A stretch of 64,000 nucleotides of DNA from Silene latifolia. Taxonomy: Eukaryota > Streptophyta > Magnoliopsida > Caryophyllales > Caryophyllaceae. This document shows, in pieces, positions 1-11,530 of the stretch. Position numbers and translations under genes: made by a program. The notes under the pieces were generated by a model. It made no database searches. It was not told the origin of the DNA and saw nothing but the letters and a program-made list of their open reading frames with translations. The DNA is taken from NCBI RefSeq assembly GCF_048544455.1, contig NC_133538.1:39753969-39817968 (forward strand). Reading direction: 5' to 3'. Positions within the stretch are counted from its first letter, which is position 1, and each line of letters begins with the position of its first letter.

Positions 1-634
1 TATTAGAGCAAAGATAACGTCTGACAGTGTCAGTTGATAAGGAGAGAGTTTACAAAAGACTTCTCCCTTCCTATTCATAAGAAAATAGGAATTATTTAAC
101 CTAATGACGGAAATAAACTAGAAAGCCCAAGCCCGTAGACGAATCCACTCGATCGAGTGGATTTAAACTACTCGATCGAGCAAACTCAGGCTCAAACCGC
201 TCGATCGACCAAAAGAAGTGCTCGATCGACTAAACACTAATATGAAGCTGGTCGATCGACCAACTAAAGTACTCGATCGACTTATTACTTGACCTAAAAC
301 CACTCGATCGACCAGTTAAGTACTCGATCGAGTGGATCTTGACTTCAGCAGCTACAAAATCTTGTTAGTGAAGCTTTGACTTGTCCTTTTAGCTCCCGAA
401 ATGGCTTCACGCATCTCAAGACAACTATATTTCCGCTGCAAATTTACTCTTCCTCCAAATGCATGCAAATCGGACGGTAAAAGGCTTGATTTCACTACTT
501 TCTGGTCCATTCCTGCAATTAAGACAAAATAAACCAAAGTAGCATATTCGGGGCATTTCGTAGCATAAAACTATGATAATGGCATGGAAATACGTGCATA
601 AATAGACCAAAAAGACTATATAAAATGCACGTAT
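1..634. repeat. Unclassified repeat with a TCGATCGA palindrome array
   Basis: No coding potential is visible. Between about 140 and 335 there are eight copies of a short palindrome with core TCGATCGA (forms such as ACTCGATCGAGT and GGTCGATCGACC), spaced 20-50 bp apart. The rest is unique-looking sequence ending near 'gcacgtatca' at 625-634. The same palindrome core recurs in at least two other elements of this window. It is probably the end of a retroelement LTR or leader that continues to the left, but I see no LTR boundary or target duplication, so the class is open. Confidence 0.4.
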
Positions 635-2460
635 CAAGGCACAGCATAAACTGCGTCCTCTGGAAGAGGCGCATCAGTTTATGCGACTGTTCTCGAGTTG
701 GATTCTGACTGTGAAAGTTAGACCCGCGGGTTGTTAATGTTCGTTAGTTATTTAATGTCGATTATTGGTATATAACTCGAGTAGAAGTGATTTAATCATA
801 TTACATGCGTATGGAACCGTCATAAAGCGATAAAAGACGAACAAAACAATACAAGTTATGGTTATTCTACGATGTCGGAATTTATTTATATACAAAACTT
901 GAATTAAAGACGGTTGAAAGCAAAAGAAAACAAAATATGAAAAATAAAGAGAAATATGTACAAAGACGAATTCAAGGGACTTGATATGGTTAAATCGAGT
1001 CTCTAAAATCTGGGTTTGAATAAGTGACGAAACCCGCAAATATCGAATTATAAGGGATTGAAGCCGAAAAAAAGGTTGAAAAAGATTCATAAAAACTAAT
1101 TTGAAAATTATTAGGTGAAATAAGGGAAAGAACGAAGAAAGAAAAATAAAAGACGAAAGCAACAAAAACCCGAGAAAGAAGAAGTGTAGCAACTGAAGGC
1201 AGCCTCTGGAAGAGGCGCAGCAGATGTTGCGGCCTTTCCAGAAGGTGCATCAGTTGATGCGATTATTTCCCACGCCGTTTCTCTGTTGTTTCCGTCAAAG
1301 GGTTTTAAAAAGTGATTTAAAAATTGTTTTGAGGATGCTTATGACATAAATTCTTACATTAATTATAATATAGAATATAAATACAGAATTAAGATGGGAT
1401 TTTACACCCTCAGACTTACATGTTAGCGTCGCGAGATCTAACTAAATCGGTTTTTAGTGGTAACTCGACTCGATTTTATATAAATATGAAGGTGCCCTTA
1501 AAAAAGGATTTTAAAAGATTGATTAATTGATTGTGTAGTGGTCAAATTGGTCGGTCATGCAAACGTGACTGATACTCAGAATGATCTGAGCTTATGTGGT
1601 CGATTGATCAAGCACGTAGGCGTCGAAAGCTTAGAGCAAGGTCTAGAATGCAAAGAGAGAAGAGAAGGGCGGACACTCGCGTGAAGAATATGTGAGGCGA
1701 AGGCCTCTATTTATACTAAACACACGGAGGAATTATGGTAAGAATAGGATACGGAAGGAAAGATCCGGAAACAACCGACTTAGTTGAAACACGTAAATTT
1801 GGACAAAAAGAAAGCCTTGAGAAAAGGCGCACCAGGTGCTGCGCTCCTTAGAAGAGGCGCAGTACTTACTGCGTCCTTTCTCGGGTTGGATTCCTTTGCT
1901 CGAGAAAACGCATTTGAAAGCCTGTCGTATTTTAGGCATAACTTTCTCTACAAGACTCGTATTAAGGTGATTTCGGTGGCGTTGGAAATCTAAAAGAAAT
2001 ATATAGAACTTTCTGTGAAATAGGTCAGACCTAAAAAATTTGTTATCACGTTGTAAAACGGGCCTAAAAGTCGGGTTGTCATTTTAACTAAATGAAATGC
2101 ACATTTTGTAATGTAAACTTTAAGTTTAGCCCAAAGAAGTGACATGGGACTCAAAATGAGACATATCCATAACATTTTATGACATCCTAACCTTAGGTAG
2201 ACAAGCACATTGCTTTTTGACTCGGGTTTTGACGGTTTTAGAAAATGAAGACGATTTTTGATCCGGACTCCAAATGTACTCTAATTACTACCAAAACGAC
2301 CGTAATGACGCCTAGATGACGACCATGAGGTAGACACAAGTGTACAAATTACCTTTTATTAACCGATTTACGAAACGTCATAAAATCGCGACATATACTA
2401 AACATGCGGCCCAATCATCGCTGGGTGTTTGGCGGGAGGTGCAGAAATGAGGTATCTACA
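635..2460 (-). repeat. Tat/Ogre-type LTR, partial or solo
   Basis: The right end (2451-2460, GGTATCTACA) abuts Athila pol at 2461. Read on the minus strand the end is TGTAGATACC followed by a block like CGCCAAACACCC and GATGAT, which matches in order the 5' end of the 3.2-kb LTRs at 42,722 and 51,651. A TATA-type box lies at 1708-1715 on the minus strand. The left edge is not defined: 635 is only where the preceding repeat seems to stop. No internal region is attached, so this is a solo or truncated LTR that cut off the 5' part of element A. It has three clusters of short hairpins (see findings). Confidence 0.5.
1708..1715 (-). promoter_or_regulatory. TATA box of the Tat-type LTR
   Basis: Minus-strand TATAAATA about 750 bp inside the LTR start at 2460. 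The related LTR at 51,651-54,861 has the same octamer in a comparable LTR context. Functional status unknown. Confidence 0.4.
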
Positions 2461-2533
2461 CAATCATGGAAGTTTTTGTGGATGATTTTAGTGTCTATGG
2501 CACTACATTTGATGCATGATTGGCTAACTTGAC
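2461..2533 (+). pseudogene. Athila-like element A: reverse transcriptase fragment (5' piece)
   Basis: Translation gives IMEVFVDDFSVYG, the catalytic (F/Y)VDD block of a Ty3/gypsy reverse transcriptase, followed by a stop in place of a conserved Cys and then LANLT. The piece ends at the duplicated target TTGAC (2529-2533). The reading continues in the correct order (LTKVLKRCEEVD) at 21,800 after element B is removed, so both are parts of one pol gene. Everything upstream (gag, protease, most of the reverse transcriptase) is missing, replaced by the LTR ending at 2460. Confidence 0.75.
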
Positions 2534-4189
2534 TGGTGTGATATTATCTAGTCGTCAAAGCTATCAACCAAAACAATATTATTAACTCTACAAACTACTC
2601 TTTTAGTGGAGTGGTAAGTAAAGGTCGGATCCCAAGGGACGGGTATTGATTTAGGATTTTAATTGCAAATAGTTTATGTCTTAGGGTGTCACAAATTATG
2701 GGTTAGATGAGGTGTAATCTAAACTAATCAACAAGATGAATGTAAATTAATGAAAGCAAAGTAAAGCAATTAAAGGGGTTTGTAAACAATTGATTAAAGG
2801 CACTAGGGTGTCATGTGTTCATAAGGGAATCATGGAAATAGATCATACAAACATGTTCTCAAATAGATGCAAGCAACTTATTGTTGTGATGAAATCGAGT
2901 TAGTGTATATCTTACAATTCCTAGGATGATTTAGGTCCCGGAGCCGAGTCGATCAAGACTTTACAACACCTACAAGTCGACTTAGTCTCTTCCTATTCAA
3001 CTCTATGCATGGTCTAACAAGGGTCGAGTTGTTTTATATCTTACAAGCCTCATTAAAAAGATAAGAGATGGGTAAAAAATGCAAGGTTTCATAGTCTAGC
3101 ATTTCATCAAACATAACATGTGCATAGGTTGAAATCACAAAAAGCAAGCAAGTGATTATGAAAGCATATTAGATTATGCATAGATTAATTCCCATGATTA
3201 TTTCACCTAATTCCCCATTAACCCTAGCTAATGGACTACTCACTCATGATCAAGTTTAACATGCTAATAAGGTTGTCAATCATATTAACAAAGCAAAACA
3301 TGATGAACAAATGATGTGATTAACGATAATTAAGCAAAGGTAAAAAGGATTATACCTATTTGAGATTATCCAAATAATAAAGCAAAGAATAATAGAATTA
3401 AACTTGATGATTGATGGAAGGTTGTCAATCCTCCAATAAACCCCAAATAATCTTCTAATTACCCAACTAAAATGAAGAACAATTGAGAGATTAAGGAAAG
3501 ATTAAGATGTGATTAATATTGAAATGTGTATTACAACTTTGATTAGGACTAAATTAAGAGATTGATTATGATAAGATGATAATATAGGTAGTATAATAGG
3601 GTATTTATACTAAAATTAAGTACAAGGATTAGGGTTACTAAGGGCTTAAATGACGATTAAGACCCTAAGAAAAGCTTGATAATTTGCAACTTCCGAGGGA
3701 CATGCGCGGATTGAGTAGCAACTCCCCAGGGACACGCGCGGATTGGCCTGAAGCTTGCCTGGTCTTGTGAGGTGATCCGCTCGGTCTGGCTATCGGGACG
3801 CTCGGATCCTAGCTCTGGGACGCTCGTCCTGAGCTCAGGACGCTCAGATCCTGGGACAGAGTTCTTCTCTTGTTCTTGGCTCCCTAACAATCCGTGGGGA
3901 CTGTCTTAGGGATGCACGAATCTTCCATCATTGCCCATTTCACTTCATTTATTTTCTTAGGTTTCTAGTGTTGGTCTCCTCTTCAATGCTTGGTCATTAG
4001 ATGCGATCCATTTAGCTCCATTTTGCTCCATAAATGCAAGGCTAGCAATCCTCTCCTACCAAGGACACAAAACCTCAAAGAATATGCAAAATGGGGAACT
4101 AAAGATAAGAAATGACCCTAATAGATGCTAGAAATCATGGGAACGAGGTTAATTCGGGGACTAAATGTGCTCAAATATGAGTCACATCA
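2534..4189 (-). repeat. 3' LTR of element B
   Basis: 1656 bp, starting TGGTGTGA and ending TCACATCA, flanked on both sides by TTGAC. It aligns along its whole length with 11,531-13,053 plus 21,730-21,799, with scattered substitutions and a few indels. A minus-strand TATA box (3602-3609) matches the one in the other copy. Two long open frames here are by-products of composition. Confidence 0.85.
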
Positions 4190-4344
4190 TTGACCAAAGT
4201 TTTGAAATGATGTGAAGAAGTTGATTTGGTGTTGAACTGGAAAAACTGCGGCTTCATGGTGAATGAAGGAGTGGTGCTTGGTCATCTTGTTTCCGAAAGA
4301 GGTATTGAAGTGGACCGTGCTAAGGTTCAAGCCGTTTTCCTCAT
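4190..4344 (+). pseudogene. Misplaced copy of Athila reverse transcriptase flank
   Basis: About 155 bp directly after the 3' LTR of element B encode LTKVLKR then EEVDLVLNWEN, with LGHLVSERGIEVDRAK further on, the same reverse transcriptase segment that flanks the other LTR at 21,800-21,945. The match begins exactly at the LTR edge (TTGAC) and stops at about 4340; by eye it differs at roughly nine positions. In a simple insertion this position should hold the polypurine tract and 3' untranslated DNA of B. It therefore looks like host flank copied into the element, or a rearranged second copy. Confidence 0.6.
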
Positions 4345-6418
4345 CTAAGTGGTGGAAATTATCTAAGGGGGAAGCAATCTAAGGGTACACACTCCATTAT
4401 AGATATGGGTTTTTCAAATTACTAAGCTTAGGAGGATATCAACAAATCAGCTCCAAGTTGTGTCAAGCTAGGGTACCTTTGTCCTCAATTTCTAAATGCT
4501 TTCATCAAGAGTAGACTCCCTATGGTGTTAAAAACACTGTAGGATCGCGGAATTCCCCTTCTTGCCTAGATAAGAAGAAATGTCGTCCCCTCTCTACTAT
4601 GCACAAAAGTGGAATCAATGGAGAAAGGGATCAATAAGATTTTGAGTTACATAATGGGAGTTTGCTTTTGATTTTGTTATTCCCCCCAATTTCTTGTGGC
4701 ATTTGACATTTTTTAGAACAATTTCTTGCCATTTCTTTGATGTTTGGCATTTTGATACTTGGCAATTTTCAATTTTTGCAATTTTTGAACATTTTTCAAA
4801 GCCACCCCAATTTGTAACGAGGGTGCTTTTATTGAAGCATATGAGTTCTTATTTTTGTACTCCTCTTTTCTTTGATGCAATTTGTGCAAACTTCTTGATT
4901 TTCATTTTGATGCTTGAACTCAAATTAAGAATTTTTGTGCCCATTCCCTTTTTGTTGACAAAACATGATGATAGAAGTGGAAGATGGTTGCATGGTTTCA
5001 AGGGTCACCTTGGAATAAACGGTAGCCAAGGAGTTATCACACCAAAAGGTACTCTTGACTAGGCCTTAGTCCATGGGTCAAAGGATACTAGCATGACACA
5101 TCCTAGGGTGTTTTGGAGGTATTCTAATGAGCAAAGTCTCAAGAAGAAAAAGTATCTACAAGGGCCTTATATACACTTATCAAGCTTCCCAAATAGATGT
5201 TTTCACAAAATTTTCCTAAAATGCAACTACATGTCGTGATGTAACTAACATATATACAGCCTAATGCAAATGCTTCTATCAACTAGTATGCCATATAAAC
5301 TAAATGCAACTCCTAACAACACATTGGTTTGTACCGCATCAACCAAAATAAAGCCACATTGTCATTAACATATAAAAGGAGGAAGGAGATTTGGAAAGAT
5401 CATACCATGCGGTCTTCTATTTCCTTTATGCCTCGAATGTGGCGTAGTCTATCCAATGTGATAAGAGTGACAAACAAACATAAATATATACAATATATAC
5501 AACTCTACACTACAAAGAAATGAACATGTTTTTGGATTTTTTCAATTTTTTCAATTTTTATGAATTTTTCAAGAATTTTTCAATTTTTATCATTGTTCTC
5601 ATTTTTGAATGCAAGGTTAAGTTAGAATTTCCCATCCCCACACTAGTATGGGATTGTCCTCAATAGCCAATACGATAGAAAATTATGCAATGCAATCTAT
5701 ATGAATATGCATGATTTCTAAACTAATATGCAAACTATATGACATACTCTCTCCCATCCAGACCAAAGGTTACATTGACTTTTTGGCACTATTCATGGTC
5801 ATAGAGAATCTTTGATATTATTCTTAATCTATAAGAGAAAATATAGTCATGTGAGATCTTGTTTGGTTTAACGTCATGAATGCTATAAGAATATCAAATT
5901 TTTATAATTTTTAATAATATATAACTAAAAATATTCACGTTGAAAAACACGTCTCGACAAGTGTGATAAAGTCAATGTAACCTTTGGTGTGGATGTGAGG
6001 GAGTATAAAACAAGTGAATGCAATCTAATCTATCCTATATGATGCATGCTTTCGATTAGTCGGAGAACTAATTTGAAATAACTCGCATCTCTTGTGAGTG
6101 AACTTCCCCAAACCAAACAAGACACTATTTCTAGTGCAAAAAGAGGGGGAGTTCATGCACAAGGCAAGAATGCAATGCATGAATTCTAATTGTCATTTTG
6201 GATTTTACAAATGGGAACAAAATATGAGACACCTCAATGGAACCGAGGTGGGAGTCCTTTGAATGGTGCTAGGACTCAAAACAAATCCTCAAGATAAATA
6301 TTAAAAACATGATATAAAGACAAAGCTAAAGGAGGTGTAGGAAACTCACAATGGAATAGGTTGAAGTCAAGTAATCAACCCCGCACTTGTGGTATCCTCC
6401 AATAAGCCTTGTCAACGT
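4345..6418 (-). other. 3' noncoding region of element B
   Basis: About 2 kb without a supportable gene. It contains T-rich tracts (4680-4810 and 5525-5605), a C-run at 4684-4689 that reads as a purine tract (TTGGGGGG) on the minus strand, and a MITE at 5747-6003. Long 3' noncoding regions after the env-like region are usual for Athila elements. Open frames at 4694-5062 and 5329-5523 on the + strand resemble nothing I know. Confidence 0.5.
5747..6003. mobile_element. Stowaway-like MITE
   Basis: 257 bp flanked by TA (5745-5746 and 6004-6005). The terminal inverted repeats are about 36 bp with a few mismatches: left CTCTCTCCCATCCAGACC, right end in reverse complement CTCCCTCACATCCACACC, both followed by AAAGGTTACATTGACTT. 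The interior is AT-rich and noncoding. TA target and CTCCCT-type ends are typical of Tc1/mariner-derived Stowaway MITEs. Confidence 0.8.
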
Positions 6419-7700
6419 TCAATTGATGCTCATTGCGACATCATCATCACCTGCCTCATCACCATCATCATCATCATCATCATCGGAATTATCATCACCA
6501 TCAACCTCCATTGGACCGGAGGATTTACCAACTTCTTCGTCATCGGAACTTGAACCTTGCTCTTCTTCTTGGCATGAACCAATACCTTCCCCATCTTCAT
6601 CAACAACAACCTCCTTTCCATTAGCCACCTGACTATCCTTTTTGTCATCTTGAGAAGTACTAGGGAAGAATACTTCCTTATCCGCCCAATTAGGCAAAGG
6701 ACATGAAGGATCAAGAAGTCCTTGCTTAGCTAGATGTAGAAGTGGCGGATATTAGGCTCGATAATCATTCACCCGGTCATCATAAGCTTCTCTATGCATT
6801 TGTTGCATTAATTGGGTCAAGTAATCATTGCCTACCACAACATTAGAGCCACTTGGTTTAAACTCTTGGTAGGCAAAAGGATAGGGTGGAGTCACAATGG
6901 TAGAGGAGGAGGGCTTTGAAATTAGATCCCTTTGTTGCTTGATTATCGCTTCGGCTTCTTTGGAGACGGGAATGAGGTAGTTTGGTCTATGGGCGAAGAT
7001 ACGGCAAATCTTGGGGGCAAGAAAATGGACTTGGCTTCCTTGATGAGCCATTCATATTTGTGGTCAAGATTGTCATTTTTGACCCAAGGAAACTTGTTGA
7101 TCAAAGTACTCATATCAAGAAGGTAGCTTTCCTTAACCGGTTTTTAGGGGTTATCTTTGTTGAACTCCTGGTTAAAATGTTTAGCTAACCTTGTTACCAA
7201 GCCCCCGTTTACAATAAAGGCCGCTTCCTCTTTCCCATTATCAATCTCTAGCCACTGATCAATCAATAGTTGAAGAATGTTGTATTTTCAGGTGGACTTT
7301 CCTTTGATATTCATGAAGGACTCAATGTAGACAAAGTCGAGTTCGATGAAGTGGTTGGTGCCTTTAATAGCAATCAAATTATTAGCCACAAACTTGTGCC
7401 AAGTTCTTATGCTCGAATGGTGAACATACAAAGCATGACACTCCCGCAAGGACTCAAATTTTTGACCGGTTATAGCCTTCCAAAGGGGTTCAACATCATA
7501 CTTCAAAGGCTTTTTCTCAAAATGATCATATCGCACAATACCAAACACTTTACCAAACTCACTCTTAGACATTCTTCTACTCTTGTTCTCAAGCCGGAAC
7601 TCAACATAATTTCGAGTCTTCATCTTGTATACACTTAAGGAGCTTATGAACTCCATGGTCAATGAGGGGTAAGTCAATTCATCCTCCCATACCCCTAAAT
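6419..7700 (-). pseudogene. Athila env-like / ORF1-type region of element B
   Basis: The minus strand reads through about 400 codons with a few stops. In order it shows ...MEFISSLSVYKMK, SKSEFGKVFGI, LRECHALYVHHSSIRTWHKF and LIDQWLEI, then a proline-rich piece (7050-6750) and an acidic tail rich in Asp, Glu and Ser (6697-6419). The middle resembles the Athila ORF1 family found at the 3' end of Athila elements, whose role is unknown and which has been called env-like by position. A stop near 7147 and another near 6752 break it. It is joined directly to the protease remnant upstream, so pol is deleted. The acidic tail comes from a simple repeat of CAT/ATC codons on the + strand (6440-6500). Confidence 0.55.
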
Positions 7701-7855
7701 GTATCTTTGTTGATCGATCCACCACTTGAAGAGTAATGTTGGTGCATTTGAGCTCTCCCATTCCTAGCCTCTTACATACCGAGTATGTCATGACACTTAC
7801 ACTTGCTCCAAGATCACACAATGCTTTGTTGATTGTAGTGTCGTCAATTGATGCG
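7701..7855 (-). pseudogene. Athila aspartic protease remnant of element B
   Basis: The minus strand reads SIDDTTINKALCDLGASVSVM then CKRLGMGELKCTNITLQ and IHLGVWED. This is the retropepsin region of Athila elements; the usual active-site triplet Asp-Thr/Ser-Gly appears here as DLG, which is common in Athila. The frame continues upstream at 9364 (CTIGDT) after removal of the 1508-bp insert, and runs into the env-like region at about 7700 where the rest of pol should be. Confidence 0.65.
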
Positions 7856-9363
7856 TGTCCAAAATATGATGTTTTACACCCTATTTCACACACATTTCAG
7901 AGCTCAATTATGTAGTTTATGCTACTATTTTCCCTATTTCCGTCTACTTTCGTGTTTTTGTGTAATATTGCAGAAATGTGAAGAATCCAGCGGAAATCGA
8001 GCCGAATCCGTCCCTAAGTACTTAGCGTTGCATTTGACATGGAGTAAAGACTCGGGAAGCGACCTTGGTGCGCATTTCAAGGCCTGAAAGATATATTTGC
8101 GAGAGTTTCAGAAGCGGATTACCAGCTTCAGTGGTCAATAGACTAACCTACATGGTCTATAGACTGTCAGAATGCTGAACAGAAGTCTGCAGGAAAGAAA
8201 GTCAGTCGATCGACTGGTGCCTTTGGTCGATCGACCACCCCACGAGCTGACGGAAATTAGAAGACGCAAGAAAGCCCAAAGTAATTAGGTTTTAGGAATA
8301 AGTTACGTAAGACTATCTATATAACGTAACCCTATGTTTCAGAATAGGCATCAAGTCATTATGGATCTAGTTCCTACGATACGTATCTTTAGTTTACACA
8401 CAATAAAAATACATTAGCTAATCGTAGTAGAGAATTCTCAAAAAAAGTTCGTACCTTATTTTCGGATTCATCGCTTGTTCCTTTGCTTCGGTAATTCTAA
8501 TTTCAGTATTGTTTTATTCGTTTCGTTAGTATTAGTTCTTGCTAGCTAGAATCCCAAGCCCTAGTTACAGTTTTATGCGAATTTATTCATTCAATTATTT
8601 CAATTATGCAATCCGTTATGCTTATTATCAAATTAGTTCTTGCTATTTGCATAAATATGTCTAGCTAAACACCCCGTGCTAAGATGTAGGGGATCTATAT
8701 CATAGATGGCATTAGAGTAGGTGACCCCGAATTAGGGCTTGGTCGATCGACTGGGGTAGCTGGTCGATCGACCGACTTCGTGTCTGATTAGCACCGTTTG
8801 ATTCGTTAAGTGCAAAATTTAACAATGAGACCGAGAGGAGACTTGTTAGATGCTTAGTTTTGACCTACCCGTAGATCGAGAGATATGGGAGGGCATTAAT
8901 TAATGAATTGAGACGACTAAATTGCTGAGATCGAGAGATAATGTAATTTAGGCTTTAGGAATCACTAATCAGGGCGAGAGCTAGCATTAGTGAGACCTAG
9001 GGACTGGTAGCATAGAGCTAAAAGAGCTACTAGTTAACTTGGACCGAGAGGACTTGTTTTACCTATCCTACGCGATTGTATTTCGGACTTACTTAGGATT
9101 GTGTGCCATTGCAGCTATAGTGAACTGACCGTCTTAGCATTTCTTTTATCATTGTTCACATCCTTTATTACTTTTATTTGCTTATTTAGTTTATTTTATT
9201 AGATTTAGATTTAATTCGCATCAAAACCCCCTCAAAATGTTACCTTTAGACTAAAATTAAAAGCAACTATTATCTCCCTACCTCCCTGCGGATCGACCCT
9301 TACTACTGCTTGCTAGTTGTAGTTCGGAATTTATAAATATTATTTTTGGTACTCACTTCGACA
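7856..9363 (-). mobile_element. Solo-LTR-like insertion in the protease of element B
   Basis: 1508 bp with ends TGTCCAAA and CTTCGACA, i.e. the TG...CA ends of an LTR; on the minus strand it begins TGTCGAAGTGAGTACC. It interrupts the gag-protease frame of element B. There is no protein gene inside. It contains four TCGATCGA palindromes (8205-8240 and 8745-8775) and a conserved-looking block near 9285 (CCCTGCGGATCGACCC). No clear 5-bp target duplication is visible (ATGCG on the left, GGTAT on the right), so the boundaries may be off by a few bases or the flanks have diverged. Confidence 0.55.
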
Positions 9364-11392
9364 GGTATCACCAATGGTACATGGAATAGAAAAACTTCCC
9401 AGATCTTTGAGCTTTGGAGGGGAACCCCCTTGAAGAATAGCACTACTCACTTTGGTAAAGGAAATAGTCTCCAACTTTCGGATGGATTTCTTCTTGGTAA
9501 GAATATCTTTCATGTACTTTGCATAAGCCGGAACATAATTGATCAATTTCGTGAATGGGATTGAGACTTCTAAGTTCTTAACAATTTCCATGAACTTTCC
9601 AAGTTGCTCATCAAGCTTAGGCTTAGCTTGACGACTTGGGAATGGAAGTCTAATCACAATAGGCTCCTTATCAACATTCTTAGCCTTTTCTTCATTTTTC
9701 TTCTTTGAATGTTCGTTGGTAGTGGGTTCTTCTTCCTTAGAGTTCTCCACAACCACTTGCTTGCTACTATCATCCCTAATATCTTCATCAATTGGCCTCT
9801 TCGGCCCCTCATATCTTGTACTGCTCCTCAAATGGATGGCACTAACCGTCTCATGTCTTGTGGGCGGGTAACCTTGAGTTGGTAATTGACCCTTTTGTCT
9901 GTGGGAGCTAGAAGATGCTAATTATGTCATTTGAGTTTCTAACATTTTGGTGTGGGCAATTATGTTGTTGATGGTGATTTCTTTAGCTTGGCTATCTTTT
10001 TGCATTTGGGTGAAGAATTCTTGTTGGTTCTTTTGCATTTGGAGGACCGCTTTTTGAACATCAAAACTTTGGTCATTGGATTTGTTGTAGGAAGGTTGAT
10101 TTTGATATCCTTGGCTTTGGTTGAAAAAGGGTCTTTGAGCTTGGTTTCTCATTGGAGGTTTAGTATATGTTGGTTGAGGATGGATTTTGAGCATTTTGGC
10201 TCTTGTATGAGAGATTTGGATGGAATTTGGTATTCTCATTATAGTAGTTGGATTAAGGGGTACCACTCTTGTATGCTTGGAAAGCATTTACTTGTTCATT
10301 TGTTCCCTACATTCGTTTTGATCATGTCCCAAGGTTCCACAACTTTAATATACTCCATTTGGGATTGAGAATGTTGCCACCATAGCATTAACATGTTGTT
10401 TGGGTGATTTTGAAGCTTCGTTAAGCTTAGCCATGGCTTCTCAAACTTTAAGTTGATGGTGTTGATATGAGCACTTAGTTGAGCACCCAATTGAGTGATG
10501 GAATCTGCCTCATGCTTTCCTCCTCTAGTGGCCTTTCGAGGCCTACTATATTGGGAATTATGAACCGCCATTTCTTCGATTTTGGCCCATGTTTGGTTGT
10601 CATCAACTTCGGTAAACCTCCCATTGGATCCTATATTAAGCACATTGCGTGAGTCTTCATATAAGCCGTTCTAAAATTGTTGCACAAGGAACCACTCACT
10701 AAGTCCGTGGTGTGGACAAGATCGACAAGTGTCCTTAAATCTCTCCCATGCTTCATATAATGATTCCTCATCCCTTTGCTTGAACCCGGTGATTTGGGCT
10801 CTCAACATATTTGTCTTCTCCGGAGGATAGAATTTCTTATAGAAGGTAAGTGCTAACTTCTTCCATGAATTAATACCAAGGGTAGCCTTATCTAGGCTCT
10901 TCAACCATTGATTTGCGGTACCGATCAAGGAAAAAGGAAACAATACCCATCGGATTTGGTCTTGAGTAACTCCGATTTGAGAAATTGCATCACAGTAATA
11001 AAAAAAGTCTCCATATGTGAATGAGGGTCTTCACTAGGCACCACTCCAAATTGACTTCTCTCAAGAAATTGTATGAATGCGGATTTGGCAATGAAATTAC
11101 CGGTTAAATGTGGTGGTGTAGAAGTACCGTTTGGTAGGTTCTCTTCGTTTGGTACGGAATGTGATGAAAATTTAGGCGTTGTAGGTTGATTTTGTGGTTG
11201 GTTTGGAATTGGGTTATCCTCTCCTTCTTTTGCAAAAGGATTGACAAACTCAATGTTATTTGGTGGAATGTCCACAATCTCTCCAATACCTACGACTCTT
11301 GAAGTACCTCTAGCAACTCTTCTATTGTTGGTTAAGGTCCTTTCAATCTCGAAATCAATAGGTAATAAATTACCTTGTGATCTCCTAATCAT
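9364..11392 (-). pseudogene. Athila-type gag of element B
   Basis: The likely start is the ATG at 11,392 (MIRRSQGNLLPIDFEIERTL). The N-terminal part is followed by a capsid-like block (ANQWLKSLD, LALTFYKKFYPPEK, SLYEAWERFKDTCRSCPHHG), then an Asn/Gln-rich stretch and a Lys/Glu-rich linker leading to KLDEQLGKFMEIVKNLEV and YMKDIL, which precede the protease. This order is that of Athila gag. It is broken by a frameshift near 10,999-11,006, where an A-run makes the two frames swap, by a stop near 10,670 (LVQQF*NGLYED) and by stops near 10,295 and 9920. It cannot yield a full protein. Confidence 0.8.
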
Positions 11393-11508
11393 GCAAAATA
11401 TCAAACAACTAGAAAACAATTAGAACAACCTTGAGGTGATTTACTTCCCCAAGGTAAATAAAGACACAACTAAAAGCAATTAACGAAAATCAAATCAATT
11501 GAACACTG

Positions 11509-11526
11509 TCCCCGGCAACGGCGCCA
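11509..11526 (-). other. Primer binding site of element B
   Basis: The + strand reads TCCCCGGCAACGGCGCCA, i.e. the minus strand has TGGCGCCGTTGCCGGGGA, 4 bp from the LTR start at 11,531. It is the 3' end of a tRNA including CCA, the tRNA-Asp-type site known from Athila elements. It fixes the minus orientation of element B. Confidence 0.85.
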
Positions 11527-11530
11527 TTTT

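Noticed and set aside
140-335. CRISPR-like array
   Set aside because: Repeats are 8-14 bp palindromes at irregular spacing with no conserved repeat of CRISPR length and the sequence is plainly plant.
752-1250. Phe/Leu-rich minus-strand open frames that look like membrane proteins
   Set aside because: They arise from A-rich + strand LTR sequence; no homology and overlapping alternatives in another frame.
4694-5062. 122-codon + strand open frame
   Set aside because: T-rich 3' noncoding DNA of element B, antisense to the element, without recognisable domains.
6419-6714. Acidic and His-rich small proteins
   Set aside because: A CAT/ATC simple repeat gives low-complexity frames in several registers; only the acidic tail in the env-like frame has positional support.
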